Counted from the stretch's first letter, positions 8,235 through 17,151 are shown. The stretch: 26,958 nt of DNA from a virus (IMGVR_UViG_3300030099_005191:1-26958), one strand, 5' to 3'. Numbers and translations are program-made. The notes: generated from the sequence alone by a model not told the origin.

Positions 8235-8789
8235 CTATGCTGTGTTACTAAAAAATGGTCTATTTTCATAATATTGTTGAACGAATACTCTCATTCTTTC
8301 AAAATCATTAATTACATCTTGTTCTACTACAAATATAAAACTATTAGCGTATGAATTACTTGTATTACCATCTGGTTTTGAATTTGTATAATTTACTGTT
8401 ACTCTATATTGTTTAGTTATTTTTTCTCTCAAATCTTGATCCAAATCAAAAAAGTCTTGGTCACGTGGTAAAAATGTAGTACCTACAACTGATTTAGCAC
8501 TTTCATAATTGGTACTTCTTCCTATAGTTACAAATTGAAATGTATCTATAAAAGGTGTAACATATACACCATTTGCTTGACATTGTGTATTTGATAAAAC
8601 TGTATTAGAAACACTTAAAAAACCACTGTTTGCTAAAAATATAGATCTAGTATTAGCAGATATAACTTCAATAGTTGTATTAGAAATAGTAATAGATGAA
8701 TTAGATCCAGAAGCAGTTATTATTTGTGAAAAAGTAACATCTGGACGAGCATCAGGCAATTTATCTGGTGAAATACTGATATCAGGCAT
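8235..8789 (-). CDS. Uncharacterised tail-region protein, 184 aa
   Basis: A 184-aa protein of unknown function. Residues 20-90 are Ser/Thr/Asn-rich and probably beta-structured (many ITISNTTIEV-like strands). The C-terminal third is more helical (DLDQDLREKITKQYRVTVNYTNS, then VEQDVINDFERMRVFVQQYYENRPFF). There is no signal peptide or membrane segment. It overlaps the 70-aa gene by one base (TAATG-type junction) and precedes the PAAR gene by 10 bp, so it is co-translated with hub/spike genes and is likely a minor virion or assembly component. I do not recognise the family. Confidence 0.55.
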   Translation of the reverse strand: MPDISISPDKLPDARPDVTFSQIITASGSNSSITISNTTIEVISANTRSIFLANSGFLSVSNTVLSNTQCQANGVYVTPFIDTFQFVTIGRSTNYESAKSVVGTTFLPRDQDFFDLDQDLREKITKQYRVTVNYTNSKPDGNTSNSYANSFIFVVEQDVINDFERMRVFVQQYYENRPFFSNTA

Positions 8790-9001
8790 TATTTTTTCTC
8801 TCTTTTTAGTAGTTCTTGAAAAACTAAATTAAACGAATCATAATATTTGTGTTGTTCTTCAGTATGTGGTCCTTCCTGCCAATCTGGTTGGAATAAAATC
8901 ATATTATCAAATTCTGGTGGTATATCTTTCCAATTATTATAAACTTGTATTTTACTACCAATTAAAATTTTGTATGTACCTTTACCTTCAACGAAAGACA
9001 T
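8789..9001 (-). CDS. Uncharacterised small protein, 70 aa
   Basis: A 70-aa soluble protein, rich in aromatic and acidic residues (WKDIPPEFDNMILFQPDWQEG), ending in a helix with FQELLKREKK. It starts one base after the gp5-like stop and overlaps the next gene by one base. The tight packing between the hub and PAAR genes implies co-expression with the spike complex. No family is recognised and no function is proposed. Confidence 0.5.
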   Translation of the reverse strand: MSFVEGKGTYKILIGSKIQVYNNWKDIPPEFDNMILFQPDWQEGPHTEEQHKYYDSFNLVFQELLKREKK

Positions 9002-11185
9002 TTAAGCTCCATTTTTATCTGCTGCTCTAGCTATCTCTAAGAAGTTTGCAATTCCTTCTCTAATGTTACTAGGAGTTATAGGAGTGCCATCACTAGTTTC
9101 TAATCCTGTTCTAAATACTTGTACAGTTTGTCCATTACGATTAGCAAATAATCCATCTGCTGTATCTATTGGGGAAACTCTTTCTGTTGCTTCTTTTAAA
9201 ATATCTAAATTCCCAGCTGAATCTGTAACACCTTTAATTAAATTAGGCGTATCTACACTTCTTATACTATTAAATACTCTATTCTCTAAATCAAACAATG
9301 CTTGTTGTTTTAATCCATCAGTTGATAATAATTGTTTACTGGAAAAATTTTCTACAAAACTTTCTTGTTTTCCTAATGTATTTTCTACAATATTTTCTAA
9401 TTCTAATGCACTTGAAATCTTATCAGTTAATTCTAAATTAGCAAAATCAGGTTGAGCAACAGATTTAATTAGTGATTTTGCATTAAATAATTCTTGTACA
9501 TTTACATCAAATTGTTTGTTAATTAAATTAGCTGGAACTAACTCAGAATCAGCAAATAGTTTTTGTTTTACATCACCTAATGTATTCCCAGCAAATATAT
9601 CTTCTTTAAAACCATTTAAATCATTAGCAGGATCAAACATATTACCCACTGCTTTACTTACTACATCAGCTCCAGCACTACCTAATACTTTTTGAATATT
9701 AATATTACTTGTTAATGTTTTTTGAAAATCACCAATACTATCAAATGATTTACTAAGATCTCCTACACCAGCTTGTACTTGACCTGCAATTTGAGTACCA
9801 ACATTTCCAAGAAAACTACTTGGATCCAAATTACTACTAGCAAAACTGATAATAGGTTTTATACTAGATTTAACAACATTAGTTATATCTAATCCTCTTG
9901 ATACAGTTGAAAGTCCTACATCTGACAAGCTACTAAGAGAAACAGATGGAACTGATTCAAAAACGGATGAAGCAGCACTAGAAAAAGCATCACCAAAAGC
10001 ACTACCAACATCAAATCCAGATGATACAGTAGACCTTAATGAATCAGTAATTCCCATAAATTTTGGACCTCCAGGTAAATAACCAGTTCCAAGTGGACCT
10101 ATTTCGCTTATAGCATCAACACTAATAACTTCACCTATATTACCAATCTCCTCCATTAAACTTCCAGCTAGATCGCTAAGAATACCACCTGCAACAAAAC
10201 CAGCTACACTACCTAATAAACCTCCAAATAATCCACCAGCTCCTTTGTTTAGATCAATTCTTGCACCTAATAAATCCATATTACCACCAGCCTTCATATT
10301 AATATCACCACCAGTTGTTAGTTCTAAGTCTTGACCAATCATTTGAGTTAAATTTCCTCCAATAACTTCTTTCTTATAACCTCCAACAAATACATCCCAG
10401 TTACCTTTAATATAAGTATGACAGTTACCATCTACAGTTAAGTTGGCATCTCCTTTAATATAAACAAAATCTTTACCAGCCACGATAGTAAAATTATTGT
10501 TAGCTACTCTTTGATGATGATTACCTAATGCATTATATTCTGCAAAACTTCCTGATGGATGATAATGATGTATTCTTTCGTTTCCTGGTGTATTATCATA
10601 TTCTCTTATCACACCACCTGATCCTTCATAAACATCATTTTGAGGATATTCAGCAGAATATGCAGAAGAAGGTTCGTCCCATGAAGTTGATTTATTAGCT
10701 ATCAAAACATCAGTTTTTTTAGAATCATTTTTAGTTTGTATATTTGGATGTTGATACTTTTCATCATTTCTAGCTAACCTGTTTGTATCTGGTTGTTTTG
10801 GAAGTGTTGGATATTTTCCATCTGGATCGTTAAAACCAAGTTTTGGATTTGCATCTGTCATTGGTATACCTGGAATTGTTCCCATAACCATTGGGCGTTG
10901 TCCATGTCTACCATCTAAGAAAAATCCAACTACCCAACTACCATTTTGAATACCAGTAGGTGATTGTCCAACACCTGAATTACTTGAACTGTTTACTGGC
11001 ATCATAACTTGAGCCCATGGTAAATGATCTGTAGGAACTTCATTCTTATCCTCGGTATGCCATTCTAAACATCTAACTTTTACTCTACCAGTTTTAAGTG
11101 GATCATTGATGTCTTCTACAACTCCCATCCACCATATAAATCCATTAAAACCAAGATATTCTTTATTAAAAGTTGTATTTGACAT
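9002..11185 (-). CDS. 5: Baseplate hub/central spike protein gp5-like, without lysozyme domain
   Basis: A 727-aa protein. Residues 13-115 form a gp5/VgrG-type OB-fold: FIWWMGVVEDINDPLKTGRVKVRCLEWH, then LPWAQVMMPV, GSWVVGFFLDG and GQRPMVMGTIPG. Residues ~195-315 carry short beta-helix-like repeats (IKGDANLTVDGN, IKGNWDVFVGG, IGGNLTQMIGQ, LTTGGDINMKAGG), consistent with the trimeric spike. The remaining ~410 residues are Ser/Asp/Leu-rich, helical or disordered, and are absent from T4 gp5. T4's lysozyme domain between OB-fold and spike is missing. It follows the gp27-like hub gene with a TAATG overlap, as expected for the hub-spike pair, and the PAAR tip is three genes downstream. Confidence 0.85.
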   Translation of the reverse strand: MSNTTFNKEYLGFNGFIWWMGVVEDINDPLKTGRVKVRCLEWHTEDKNEVPTDHLPWAQVMMPVNSSSNSGVGQSPTGIQNGSWVVGFFLDGRHGQRPMVMGTIPGIPMTDANPKLGFNDPDGKYPTLPKQPDTNRLARNDEKYQHPNIQTKNDSKKTDVLIANKSTSWDEPSSAYSAEYPQNDVYEGSGGVIREYDNTPGNERIHHYHPSGSFAEYNALGNHHQRVANNNFTIVAGKDFVYIKGDANLTVDGNCHTYIKGNWDVFVGGYKKEVIGGNLTQMIGQDLELTTGGDINMKAGGNMDLLGARIDLNKGAGGLFGGLLGSVAGFVAGGILSDLAGSLMEEIGNIGEVISVDAISEIGPLGTGYLPGGPKFMGITDSLRSTVSSGFDVGSAFGDAFSSAASSVFESVPSVSLSSLSDVGLSTVSRGLDITNVVKSSIKPIISFASSNLDPSSFLGNVGTQIAGQVQAGVGDLSKSFDSIGDFQKTLTSNINIQKVLGSAGADVVSKAVGNMFDPANDLNGFKEDIFAGNTLGDVKQKLFADSELVPANLINKQFDVNVQELFNAKSLIKSVAQPDFANLELTDKISSALELENIVENTLGKQESFVENFSSKQLLSTDGLKQQALFDLENRVFNSIRSVDTPNLIKGVTDSAGNLDILKEATERVSPIDTADGLFANRNGQTVQVFRTGLETSDGTPITPSNIREGIANFLEIARAADKNGA

Positions 11186-12705
11186 TATTGCATATCTCCT
11201 CTACTTCTTTCAAAGACTTGTTCAACTTCTTGAGCATATGAGTCCTTCATTAATTCAAGTCCTGTTGTATAGTTTTGTGTTTCATTATCATAATTTTGTC
11301 TTACTGATGTAACTAAAAATCTTGGTGTAAATCTTTTATCTTCTTCACTTTTACCATAAAATAAATTAAAGTTAAATTTTTCACTTTCTGTAGAAGTTGT
11401 TTGAGGAACATAAATCTCAACCATATCACCAGGTTTAATTACACTATTACCAGGAATAAGAGCATCTAATATTATTGCATCCATAGTTGCTCTCTCTGCT
11501 ATTCTTCTACCAAGTTTTCTTTGTTTAATTTGTGGGTTACTTACTAAAGGATCTTTATCCAATAAAGTTTGTTTATCAACTTCATTAATATATGCATGAT
11601 CCATATAACTACTTACATCACCATGTAATATTCCAGATTGTCTTTCGCCTGGTCTTGGAGAAAATGCAGGTGGTACTGTTGTGTTTAAACTTGTTGTATT
11701 TAATTCAGCAGCAAAATATCTTGTATGAGTTGAGCTATCAACAAATCTGTATTGACTATTTCTAGCTATTACTCTTGCACCAAACTCATGAATTTTATTT
11801 AGAAGTCCAAACTCATTATAATATATAAATGTTCTTGAATCAAATTTTTTTGTTAATGGATCGACAACAGCTACTCTATTTCTAAATAGACCAGTTCCTA
11901 AATCTTGAATTCTATCAAACGTTTTTTTTGCTTTAAGAGTAGTAATAATTTGCGACTCTCCAAACTCAGCTTGGTCTTTAACAAATGCTTGATCACCAAG
12001 TAAGAATTTTTGACTAGTTTCTTGATCCTTAAGCTCTTTCATAGTAGTAAAATGAAAACCATTATAGTCTTCAAAAAAAACATAGTCTGAATTATTATTT
12101 GTATCAGGATGTCTACATTCATCCATCAAATATGATATACATTCAAAAGGACTAATTCCAGGAGGAATAAAACTTGTTGTAGATTCAGATTCAACTATAC
12201 TATCTTTATTCAAACCATATAAGATTTTTGCTCCAAGTATAGAAGCACCATCTGCTCCACCTGTAGCTCTAAAACCATTAGCAAACGCATCTTGTACAGC
12301 ATCTGATGTTTTTCTACCACTAAAACTTTTGTCTATACTTCTCATTTCATTAAAAATAGAATATTCACTTATACCATGAATAATGTAGTTCTCTTGTCTT
12401 TGAGCTCCTTCTACTCTTTTTCCTATTTTGTATAATTTAAATGATCTTGAAATTATTATGTCGGAAGTATTTGATCTGTAAGAAATAATTAAGTGTTCAT
12501 CACCAACTAGTGGTACCCTTTGTGTAAAACCAACTGCATCTGCTATAACTATATCACAGCTTGATGTCAATGTGAATATACTTTCATATATATTCATAGC
12601 GCTTACTAATGGAGTTATAGGTGTAATCTCACCAGAAAAGTTTCTAAAAAAAACTTGGTAATCAATTATTTGTTGTGGGTTTTTTGTTGATTCGGGTTCT
12701 GCCAT
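11185..12705 (-). CDS. 27: Baseplate hub subunit gp27-like
   Basis: A 506-aa protein with the layout of gp27/gpD-type hub proteins. The first tube-like domain (YQVFFRNFSG, MNIYESIFTLTSSCDIVI, LVGDEHLIISYRS) is followed by KLYKIGKRVEGAQRQENYIIHGISEYSIFNE and by the IPPGISPFECISYLMDECRHP / DYVFFEDYNGFHF segment typical of the second barrel region. The C terminus contains GNSVIKPGDMVEIYVP and FLVTSVRQNYD. It is longer than T4 gp27 (391 aa). The trimeric hub would connect the tail tube with the gp5-like spike, which is encoded directly after it with a one-base overlap. gp53 lies upstream. Confidence 0.78.
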   Translation of the reverse strand: MAEPESTKNPQQIIDYQVFFRNFSGEITPITPLVSAMNIYESIFTLTSSCDIVIADAVGFTQRVPLVGDEHLIISYRSNTSDIIISRSFKLYKIGKRVEGAQRQENYIIHGISEYSIFNEMRSIDKSFSGRKTSDAVQDAFANGFRATGGADGASILGAKILYGLNKDSIVESESTTSFIPPGISPFECISYLMDECRHPDTNNNSDYVFFEDYNGFHFTTMKELKDQETSQKFLLGDQAFVKDQAEFGESQIITTLKAKKTFDRIQDLGTGLFRNRVAVVDPLTKKFDSRTFIYYNEFGLLNKIHEFGARVIARNSQYRFVDSSTHTRYFAAELNTTSLNTTVPPAFSPRPGERQSGILHGDVSSYMDHAYINEVDKQTLLDKDPLVSNPQIKQRKLGRRIAERATMDAIILDALIPGNSVIKPGDMVEIYVPQTTSTESEKFNFNLFYGKSEEDKRFTPRFLVTSVRQNYDNETQNYTTGLELMKDSYAQEVEQVFERSRGDMQ

Positions 12706-12706
12706 T

Positions 12707-13282
12707 TTAATTTAAATCACTAAAAATAAGATCAACTTCTCTTACTAATGAAGAAACAAATTGTTTATCTAAAATTTTTATTTTTCTTTTTTCAACATTT
12801 TGTTCAAAATAATAATCATATGCACTTATCTGTTCTCTATCAGTAGCTGGTAAACTGTTGTAAGTATTTAAATCAACAACAACTGTTCTCTTAGGAATAA
12901 TCTTACCATCAAATCTTACTGATTGATTATTAATAATCTTTCTATATTCAAATACAGTTGATTTAGCTTCAGCAGTGCTTCCATATAATGTTCTCATATA
13001 ACTATCAAAACTTTCATCACTTAAAGGCCAATCATAATATGGATCAACTATATCATTTACTAAAAAGATAATCCAGTCGAGAGTTGGATCATCATAATAT
13101 TTTGAAGCTATTATATCTGGTCTATCACTATCCTTAACAACATAATCAAAGTAGATAGCAGTTCTATTTTTAATTATATCTCTTACTTTAAACCTTAATG
13201 TAATATTAGTCAACAGTTCAAAGTTTTTATTTTTTTTAAGACTGTAGTTAACTTTTGGAAAGGATCTAAACAAATAAGGCAT
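12707..13282 (-). CDS. 53: Baseplate wedge subunit gp53-like
   Basis: A 191-aa protein, close to T4 gp53 (196 aa). The family pattern is clear: PYLFRSFPKVNY at the N terminus, IIKNRTAIYFDYVVKDSDRPDIIASKYYDDP, then LDWIIFLVNDIVDPYYDWPLS with the aromatic-rich LysM-like wedge segment. gp53 ties adjacent wedges together around the hub. It overlaps gp48 by one base (TAATG) and is followed by the gp27-like gene after 1 bp. Confidence 0.88.
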   Translation of the reverse strand: MPYLFRSFPKVNYSLKKNKNFELLTNITLRFKVRDIIKNRTAIYFDYVVKDSDRPDIIASKYYDDPTLDWIIFLVNDIVDPYYDWPLSDESFDSYMRTLYGSTAEAKSTVFEYRKIINNQSVRFDGKIIPKRTVVVDLNTYNSLPATDREQISAYDYYFEQNVEKRKIKILDKQFVSSLVREVDLIFSDLN

Positions 13283-14361
13283 TACATACCATCCTGTATA
13301 TCGCTCTTAGTAAGTATTTTAGTTTCTGTAAATGTAAGATCTAATCTAACAGCAGCTGGTGCTTTTTGTGAATTACCAGTTCCTCCTGCATCATAATATA
13401 ATGGTGTTCCTTCTCCATGATATTCAACATTCATATTTGTTAATACTAAACTTCTTGTTCTAAATAAATATCCATCTTTTTGAAATCTTATACCCATTTG
13501 TTCTGGATAATTAAAGAAATGTTCTTTTTCAGTTTTTGAAGGATGAGAATGAAACTTTAATTTATGTATGATCTCATTTATAATTAAACTTTCTCTTAGA
13601 TTTTTAGGTTTTAAATCAAATGAGAATTGAAAACTTCTAAAGTTTGGAGCCTCGTATAAAACAGCCATATGTGGGTTTCTAGCTAAACCAGCAGATGCAG
13701 CTGCTCCTTGAACTACTTTACCTAAACTATCTCCAACTACTGCACCAGCTATTCCACCTATCTTTGCTCCAGCTAACCCAATAATATCATCAGCAGCTCC
13801 TAAGCCAAGTGAAGCAAGACCTTCTACACCAACTCTGTCTGATACTTTTTTTAATGAATCTACTAACTGATCTTTATTTGGAACATTTCCCGCTGCTATA
13901 TCTTTAGCAAGACCAGACACTTCAGTTGCTGCAGCAGCTCCAATTGGTCCAAGTCCTTCTTGTTTATAACCTTGAGCATAAGCTGTTTGTAAAGATGAAG
14001 GTAGTGGAAGTTTTATAGTTAATAATTTTTCTCTATTCTTTTTTCTTTGTACACCTAAAGCAGCTTCAAATATTCTTTCTTTAAATATATCTATATTCAT
14101 ATAATTTCCAATATTCTCAATCTTTTCTGGAAAAGAAAGATTTTTAAGACCAGCTGCTTGCTGTAATTCCTTTAAAGGACCAGATATATCTAAATTATTT
14201 AAATCAATACCAATTCTAGCTCCTACAGTTGAAGCAACATCTTGTATTGACATATCAAGATATCCTGAGGCAGCTAATTTACCTCTTACATTTTGAACCT
14301 CTTCAACTATTGGATTGGATCCATTAAAGTTGAAATCAGGAAATTTTGGAAACGCTACCAT
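13282..14361 (-). CDS. 48: Baseplate tail tube cap gp48-like
   Basis: A 359-aa protein from the ATG at 14361, near T4 gp48 (364 aa). The C-terminal ~150 residues have the tube-cap fold signature: NPHMAVLYEAPNFRSFQFSFDLKP, INEIIHKLKFHSHPS, then FNYPEQMGIRF and AAVRLDLTFTETKILTKSD. The middle is Ala/Gly-rich and includes the hydrophobic stretch IGGAVVGDSLGKVV-like repeats, probably lining the tube contact. The longer frame from 14406 is rejected: it would overlap the divergent gp4 start, and AAGGAT lies upstream of 14361. It is the first gene of the leftward baseplate operon, divergent from gp4 across a 34-bp promoter region. Confidence 0.85.
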   Translation of the reverse strand: MVAFPKFPDFNFNGSNPIVEEVQNVRGKLAASGYLDMSIQDVASTVGARIGIDLNNLDISGPLKELQQAAGLKNLSFPEKIENIGNYMNIDIFKERIFEAALGVQRKKNREKLLTIKLPLPSSLQTAYAQGYKQEGLGPIGAAAATEVSGLAKDIAAGNVPNKDQLVDSLKKVSDRVGVEGLASLGLGAADDIIGLAGAKIGGIAGAVVGDSLGKVVQGAAASAGLARNPHMAVLYEAPNFRSFQFSFDLKPKNLRESLIINEIIHKLKFHSHPSKTEKEHFFNYPEQMGIRFQKDGYLFRTRSLVLTNMNVEYHGEGTPLYYDAGGTGNSQKAPAAVRLDLTFTETKILTKSDIQDGM

Positions 14362-14395
14362 TGACTTTTTTATCCTTTGTTGTATAATTACAAGT
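14362..14395. promoter_or_regulatory. Divergent promoter region between gp48 and gp4
   Basis: This 34-bp gap separates the leftward and rightward tail operons. It contains TTGTATAATTACAA (14380-14393), arms TTGTA/TACAA around a 4-bp centre, which reads as -10-like TATAAT and late-like TATAATTA (14383-14390) on the plus strand and TAATTATA on the minus strand. On the plus side the octamer is only 5 nt before the gp4 ATG, so a start there would give a leaderless gp4 mRNA. On the minus side AAGGAT follows as the gp48 Shine-Dalgarno sequence. Confidence 0.55.
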
Positions 14396-14848
14396 ATGAC
14401 CTTCAAAAGCTACAAAGGTTTCTTTAAACCTAAGAACCCATCTAAGTATAAGGGCGATCCTACTAATATTATTTATCGTAGTTCGTGGGAAAAACAGTGT
14501 ATGATATATTTTGATAATAAAACAGAGATATATCAATGGCAAAGTGAAGAGTTGTTTATACCATATAAACATCCAATCACTGGTAAGTATCATAGATATT
14601 ATCCAGATTTTAAGATATGGAGTAAAACAAAAGATGGTAAAGAAGAAGTATCTATTATAGAGGTTAAACCATTTAATCAAACACAAGAACCAAAAGTACA
14701 AACAAGAAAGACTAGAAAGTATATCAATGAAGTTAAAACTTATGCAATAAATACTTATAAATGGAAGTTTGCTAAACAATATTGTGAAGATAGAGATTGG
14801 CGATTTATTTTAATCACAGAAAAAGAATTAGGAATTAAAAGTTGGTAG
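14396..14848 (+). CDS. 4: Head completion protein gp4-like
   Basis: A 150-aa protein, exactly the size of T4 gp4. It has the nuclease-like head-completion family pattern: YRSSWEKQCMIYFDNKTEIYQWQSEELFIPYKHPITGKYHRYYPDF, then a charged stretch with SIIEVKP and a C-terminal KWKFAKQYCEDRDWRFILITEKELG. The E-x-K motif within IIEVKP, together with the PDF Asp, resembles a PD-(D/E)xK active site, so a nuclease or end-processing role at the packaged head is plausible. The ATG at 14396 is chosen over 14315 because the longer frame runs through the divergent gp48 start. No Shine-Dalgarno sequence is visible; the late-like octamer lies 5 nt upstream. Confidence 0.82.
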   Translation: MTFKSYKGFFKPKNPSKYKGDPTNIIYRSSWEKQCMIYFDNKTEIYQWQSEELFIPYKHPITGKYHRYYPDFKIWSKTKDGKEEVSIIEVKPFNQTQEPKVQTRKTRKYINEVKTYAINTYKWKFAKQYCEDRDWRFILITEKELGIKSW

Positions 14849-15465
14849 CTTATATATTTAATCAAATGCTCGAGGAAGGTGTCAAGGCTGGAAAGGTTCC
14901 TGCTTTAACCAGAACTTCAAGAAATTGGTTTAGGGATCTTGCTAAAAATAAAAGATCTGTTACTCCTCAAAAAATATTTTCAACTGCTCCAAAAGCTCAA
15001 TTTACAAGATTTCCTCAAATAGGTTTTATGTATCATTTTTTTTATAATCCCAAGACAAAAGATAAGTTACCATATTATGATACCTTTCCATTAATCTTTC
15101 CATTACAGGATGTATTTAATAGAAAAAGAGCTACTAGAGGTGGTAAGTTTTATGGAATTAATTTACATTATCTTCATCCAAGATTAAGAGCTAGATTGAT
15201 GGATGCATTATATACTGTAACTACTGATCGTAATTATGATGAAGAGACTAGAGTAAAAGCTGGTTTTAAACTACTAAATAGGGCTAGCAAGTTTAGATTT
15301 TTCAAACCATGTGTTAAGAGTTATTTAATGACTAATGTAAGAGGTAGACTTGTTAAGATTAATGCTAATGCTTGGGACTTAGCTTTATTCTTACCAACAG
15401 AAAGATTTAGAAAGGCAACTAAACAAAAAGTGTTTAGAGAGAGTAGGAAACAGATCGGTGTTTAA
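14842..15465 (+). CDS. Conserved T4-like morphogenesis-region protein, TTG start
   Basis: A 207-aa, very basic protein. It begins at TTG 14842, overlapping the gp4 stop by 7 bp, with AGGA about 9 nt upstream; the next ATG (14866) lacks a Shine-Dalgarno sequence and would trim the conserved start. Recognisable conserved segments are RTSRNWFRDLAKN, FMYHFFYNPKTKDKLPYYDTFPLIFPL, FYGINLHYLHPRLRARLMDALY and LALFLPTERFRKATKQKVFRESRK. I remember similar proteins beside gp4/gp53 genes in marine T4-like phages, but cannot name the family securely. In T4 the neighbours of gene 4 include gene 2 (DNA end protector), a possible but unproven counterpart. The high Arg/Lys content fits nucleic acid contact or assembly. 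Confidence 0.65.
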   Translation: MVAYIFNQMLEEGVKAGKVPALTRTSRNWFRDLAKNKRSVTPQKIFSTAPKAQFTRFPQIGFMYHFFYNPKTKDKLPYYDTFPLIFPLQDVFNRKRATRGGKFYGINLHYLHPRLRARLMDALYTVTTDRNYDEETRVKAGFKLLNRASKFRFFKPCVKSYLMTNVRGRLVKINANAWDLALFLPTERFRKATKQKVFRESRKQIGV

Positions 15466-16414
15466 TATAGAAAACTTTGCAGCTTCGATTGGAAGAACTG
15501 GTGTAGCCAAGGCTTCACATTTTATGTTTATAATTAATGTCCCATCAGTTCAAAATAAACCTGGTCTTGAGAACAATTTAATTGGACAAACATTTCTTAA
15601 TGAAGTTCAAAAACTTGGAACTACTTGGGAGACATATGGTACTACTCATATAGCATTTAGATGTGATAGAGTTAGTATGCCTGGTAGAATTGTAATTAGT
15701 TCTCCATATAAAGAAGGCAACTATGGACTACTTAGAGAGTATCCTACTAATGTTGTTTACCAACCAGTAGATGCTTCTATTATACTTTCTAAAAACTTGC
15801 AAGAAAAAGTATTTTTTGAATTATGGCAAGATCTTATAGTTGGTCATCATAGAACTCAAGGAGATGATTTTGACAGTGCTCAACATACTAAGGATTTAAA
15901 TTATCTTTCTAATTATACTACTAGCTGCACTATCATGCAATTTGAAGAACTACCTAGATCTGAAACAAGTGGATCTGGTGGAGATGCAACTGGATTAAAT
16001 CCAATATATTCGCAAGAATTAATTGAATGTTATCCTAGAACTATACAAGATATGCAAGCAGATTGGGGTTCTCAAGAAATACAAAGATTAAATATTGTGT
16101 TTGATTACAAATATTATAAAGATAAAATCCATTATGAAGTTGATAAAAGATTTGCTACTGATGGAAGAAGAAGATTTGGAAGATCAACTGCTAGAACTGG
16201 TATAGAGCAAGGAGCCGCTGTATTAGCTGGTCAAGTAGCAGCAAGATCTGGTTTAACACAAAGACAACAAGCATTTTTAACTGGAGCTACTACAGCTGCT
16301 TTAAATATATTTAAAGTTGGTGGTAATTTAGCAGGTGGTGGTGGAGCAGTTAGTAGATCTAAAATTACCAGAGATGCTATTAACAGAAACAGGGTTGACG
16401 TTTTTACAGTTTAA
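15458..16414 (+). CDS. 54: Baseplate tail tube initiator gp54-like
   Basis: A 318-aa protein, matching T4 gp54 (320 aa). It belongs to the tube/gp19-like fold family: SHFMFIINVP near the N terminus, IAFRCDRVSMPGR, then YGLLREYPTNVVYQPVDASIIL, FFELWQDLIVG, and the C-terminal IQRLNIVFDYKYYKD. It caps the baseplate and initiates tube polymerisation together with gp48. The start is GTG at 15458 with AGGAAA upstream, overlapping the previous stop by 8 bp. The last ~90 residues are Gly/Ala/Arg-rich (FGRSTARTG, GGNLAGGGGAVSRSK), probably flexible before assembly. Confidence 0.82.
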   Translation: MFNIENFAASIGRTGVAKASHFMFIINVPSVQNKPGLENNLIGQTFLNEVQKLGTTWETYGTTHIAFRCDRVSMPGRIVISSPYKEGNYGLLREYPTNVVYQPVDASIILSKNLQEKVFFELWQDLIVGHHRTQGDDFDSAQHTKDLNYLSNYTTSCTIMQFEELPRSETSGSGGDATGLNPIYSQELIECYPRTIQDMQADWGSQEIQRLNIVFDYKYYKDKIHYEVDKRFATDGRRRFGRSTARTGIEQGAAVLAGQVAARSGLTQRQQAFLTGATTAALNIFKVGGNLAGGGGAVSRSKITRDAINRNRVDVFTV

Positions 16415-16427
16415 ACATATATATAAT
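16395..16427 (+). promoter_or_regulatory. Promoter candidate upstream of gp26
   Basis: TTGACG (16395-16400), a 17-nt spacer and TATATA (16418-16423) form a sigma70-like arrangement. An overlapping TATAAT (16422-16427) also resembles a late octamer. The -35 is inside the end of gp54. AGGA follows at 16431, before the gp26 ATG. Moderate support only. Confidence 0.4.
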
Positions 16428-16441
16428 AGTAGGATTTTATT

Positions 16442-17149
16442 ATGGCTTTACCGAATATAGTAACACCTGAATTTGAAACCAAGTTACCTTCAAATAATCA
16501 GACAATTAAATTTAGACCTTTTTTAGTTAAAGAAGAAAAAGTACTTCTTATGGCTGGAGAAGGAAAAGATCAAAAAGAAATATTAGCTACAGTTGTTAAC
16601 ATACTTCAAAACTGTATAATTACATCTGGAGTTAATGTTTTAAATTTACCATTGTTTGATATTGAGTGGTTATTTTTACAATTGAGAGCGAAGAGTGTTG
16701 GTGAAGTTATTGAAGTAAGAATGAGGCATATTCAAGATTCAGAATGTAAGGGTGAGACTGATATACAAGTTAATGTTGAAGATGTTCAAGTAACTAGACA
16801 TAAAGATCATAATACAGTAATAAATTTAGATAGTAATATTGGTATTACTATGAAGTATCCTTCATTATCTGAAGTTGGAAATAATTTAGAAGATGTAACA
16901 ACTGAACAAACATTTGCAATTATTGAAAAATGTGTTAAGAATGTATTTGATAGTGATAAAGTTTATAATGACTTTACACCTAATGAATTAAAAGAGTTTA
17001 TAGGTAAGTTAGATCAAAAACAATTCAAACAAATAATTGGATTCTTTAATACTTTTCCCAAACTCGAACACAAGGTCAAATATAAATGTGCCAAGTGTGG
17101 TAAAGAAGTTGAATATACATTAACAGGGTTGATGGATTTTTTTTTATAA
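16442..17149 (+). CDS. 26: Baseplate hub assembly protein gp26-like (T4_baseplate family)
   Basis: A 235-aa protein of the T4 gp26 family. Conserved pieces are VTPEFETKLPS, IKFRPFLVKEEKVLLMAGE, ILQNCI, FDIEWLFLQLRAKSVGE and the C-terminal YKCAKCGKEVEYTLTGLMDFF with a CxxC metal knuckle (C216, C219). In T4, gp26 acts in hub assembly. Here, with gp51-like and the tape measure next, it occupies the place of a tail assembly chaperone G. The 3' end is a run of nine Ts ending in T-TTT-TTA-TAA, a canonical -1 slippery heptamer that would fuse it to the gp51-like frame (about 303 aa). An AGGA Shine-Dalgarno sequence precedes the ATG. Confidence 0.85.
   Translation: MALPNIVTPEFETKLPSNNQTIKFRPFLVKEEKVLLMAGEGKDQKEILATVVNILQNCIITSGVNVLNLPLFDIEWLFLQLRAKSVGEVIEVRMRHIQDSECKGETDIQVNVEDVQVTRHKDHNTVINLDSNIGITMKYPSLSEVGNNLEDVTTEQTFAIIEKCVKNVFDSDKVYNDFTPNELKEFIGKLDQKQFKQIIGFFNTFPKLEHKVKYKCAKCGKEVEYTLTGLMDFFL
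17140..17146 (+). promoter_or_regulatory. Candidate -1 ribosomal frameshift site T-TTT-TTA
   Basis: Read in the gp26 frame the bases are GAT TTT TTT TTA TAA. The heptamer T TTT TTA is in the correct phase for tandem -1 slippage, and it is the same heptamer as the HIV-1 gag-pol site. After slipping, translation continues ATA AGC ATG and straight into the gp51-like frame. A short stem (TGTC-CCAT-GACA, 17154-17165, with flanking GC/GC pairs) follows 3-5 nt downstream and could stimulate pausing. Confidence 0.6.
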
Positions 17150-17151
17150 GC

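Noticed and set aside
8225-8269. N-terminal extension of the PAAR protein
   Set aside because: It overlaps the upstream gene, while AGGAG lies in front of the ATG at 8224 where the PAAR domain begins.
14315-14395. N-terminal extension of gp4
   Set aside because: It would run through the divergent gp48 start; the ATG at 14396 gives exactly the T4 gp4 length.
14362-14406. N-terminal extension of gp48
   Set aside because: It overlaps the gp4 start and has no homologous look; AAGGAT supports 14361.
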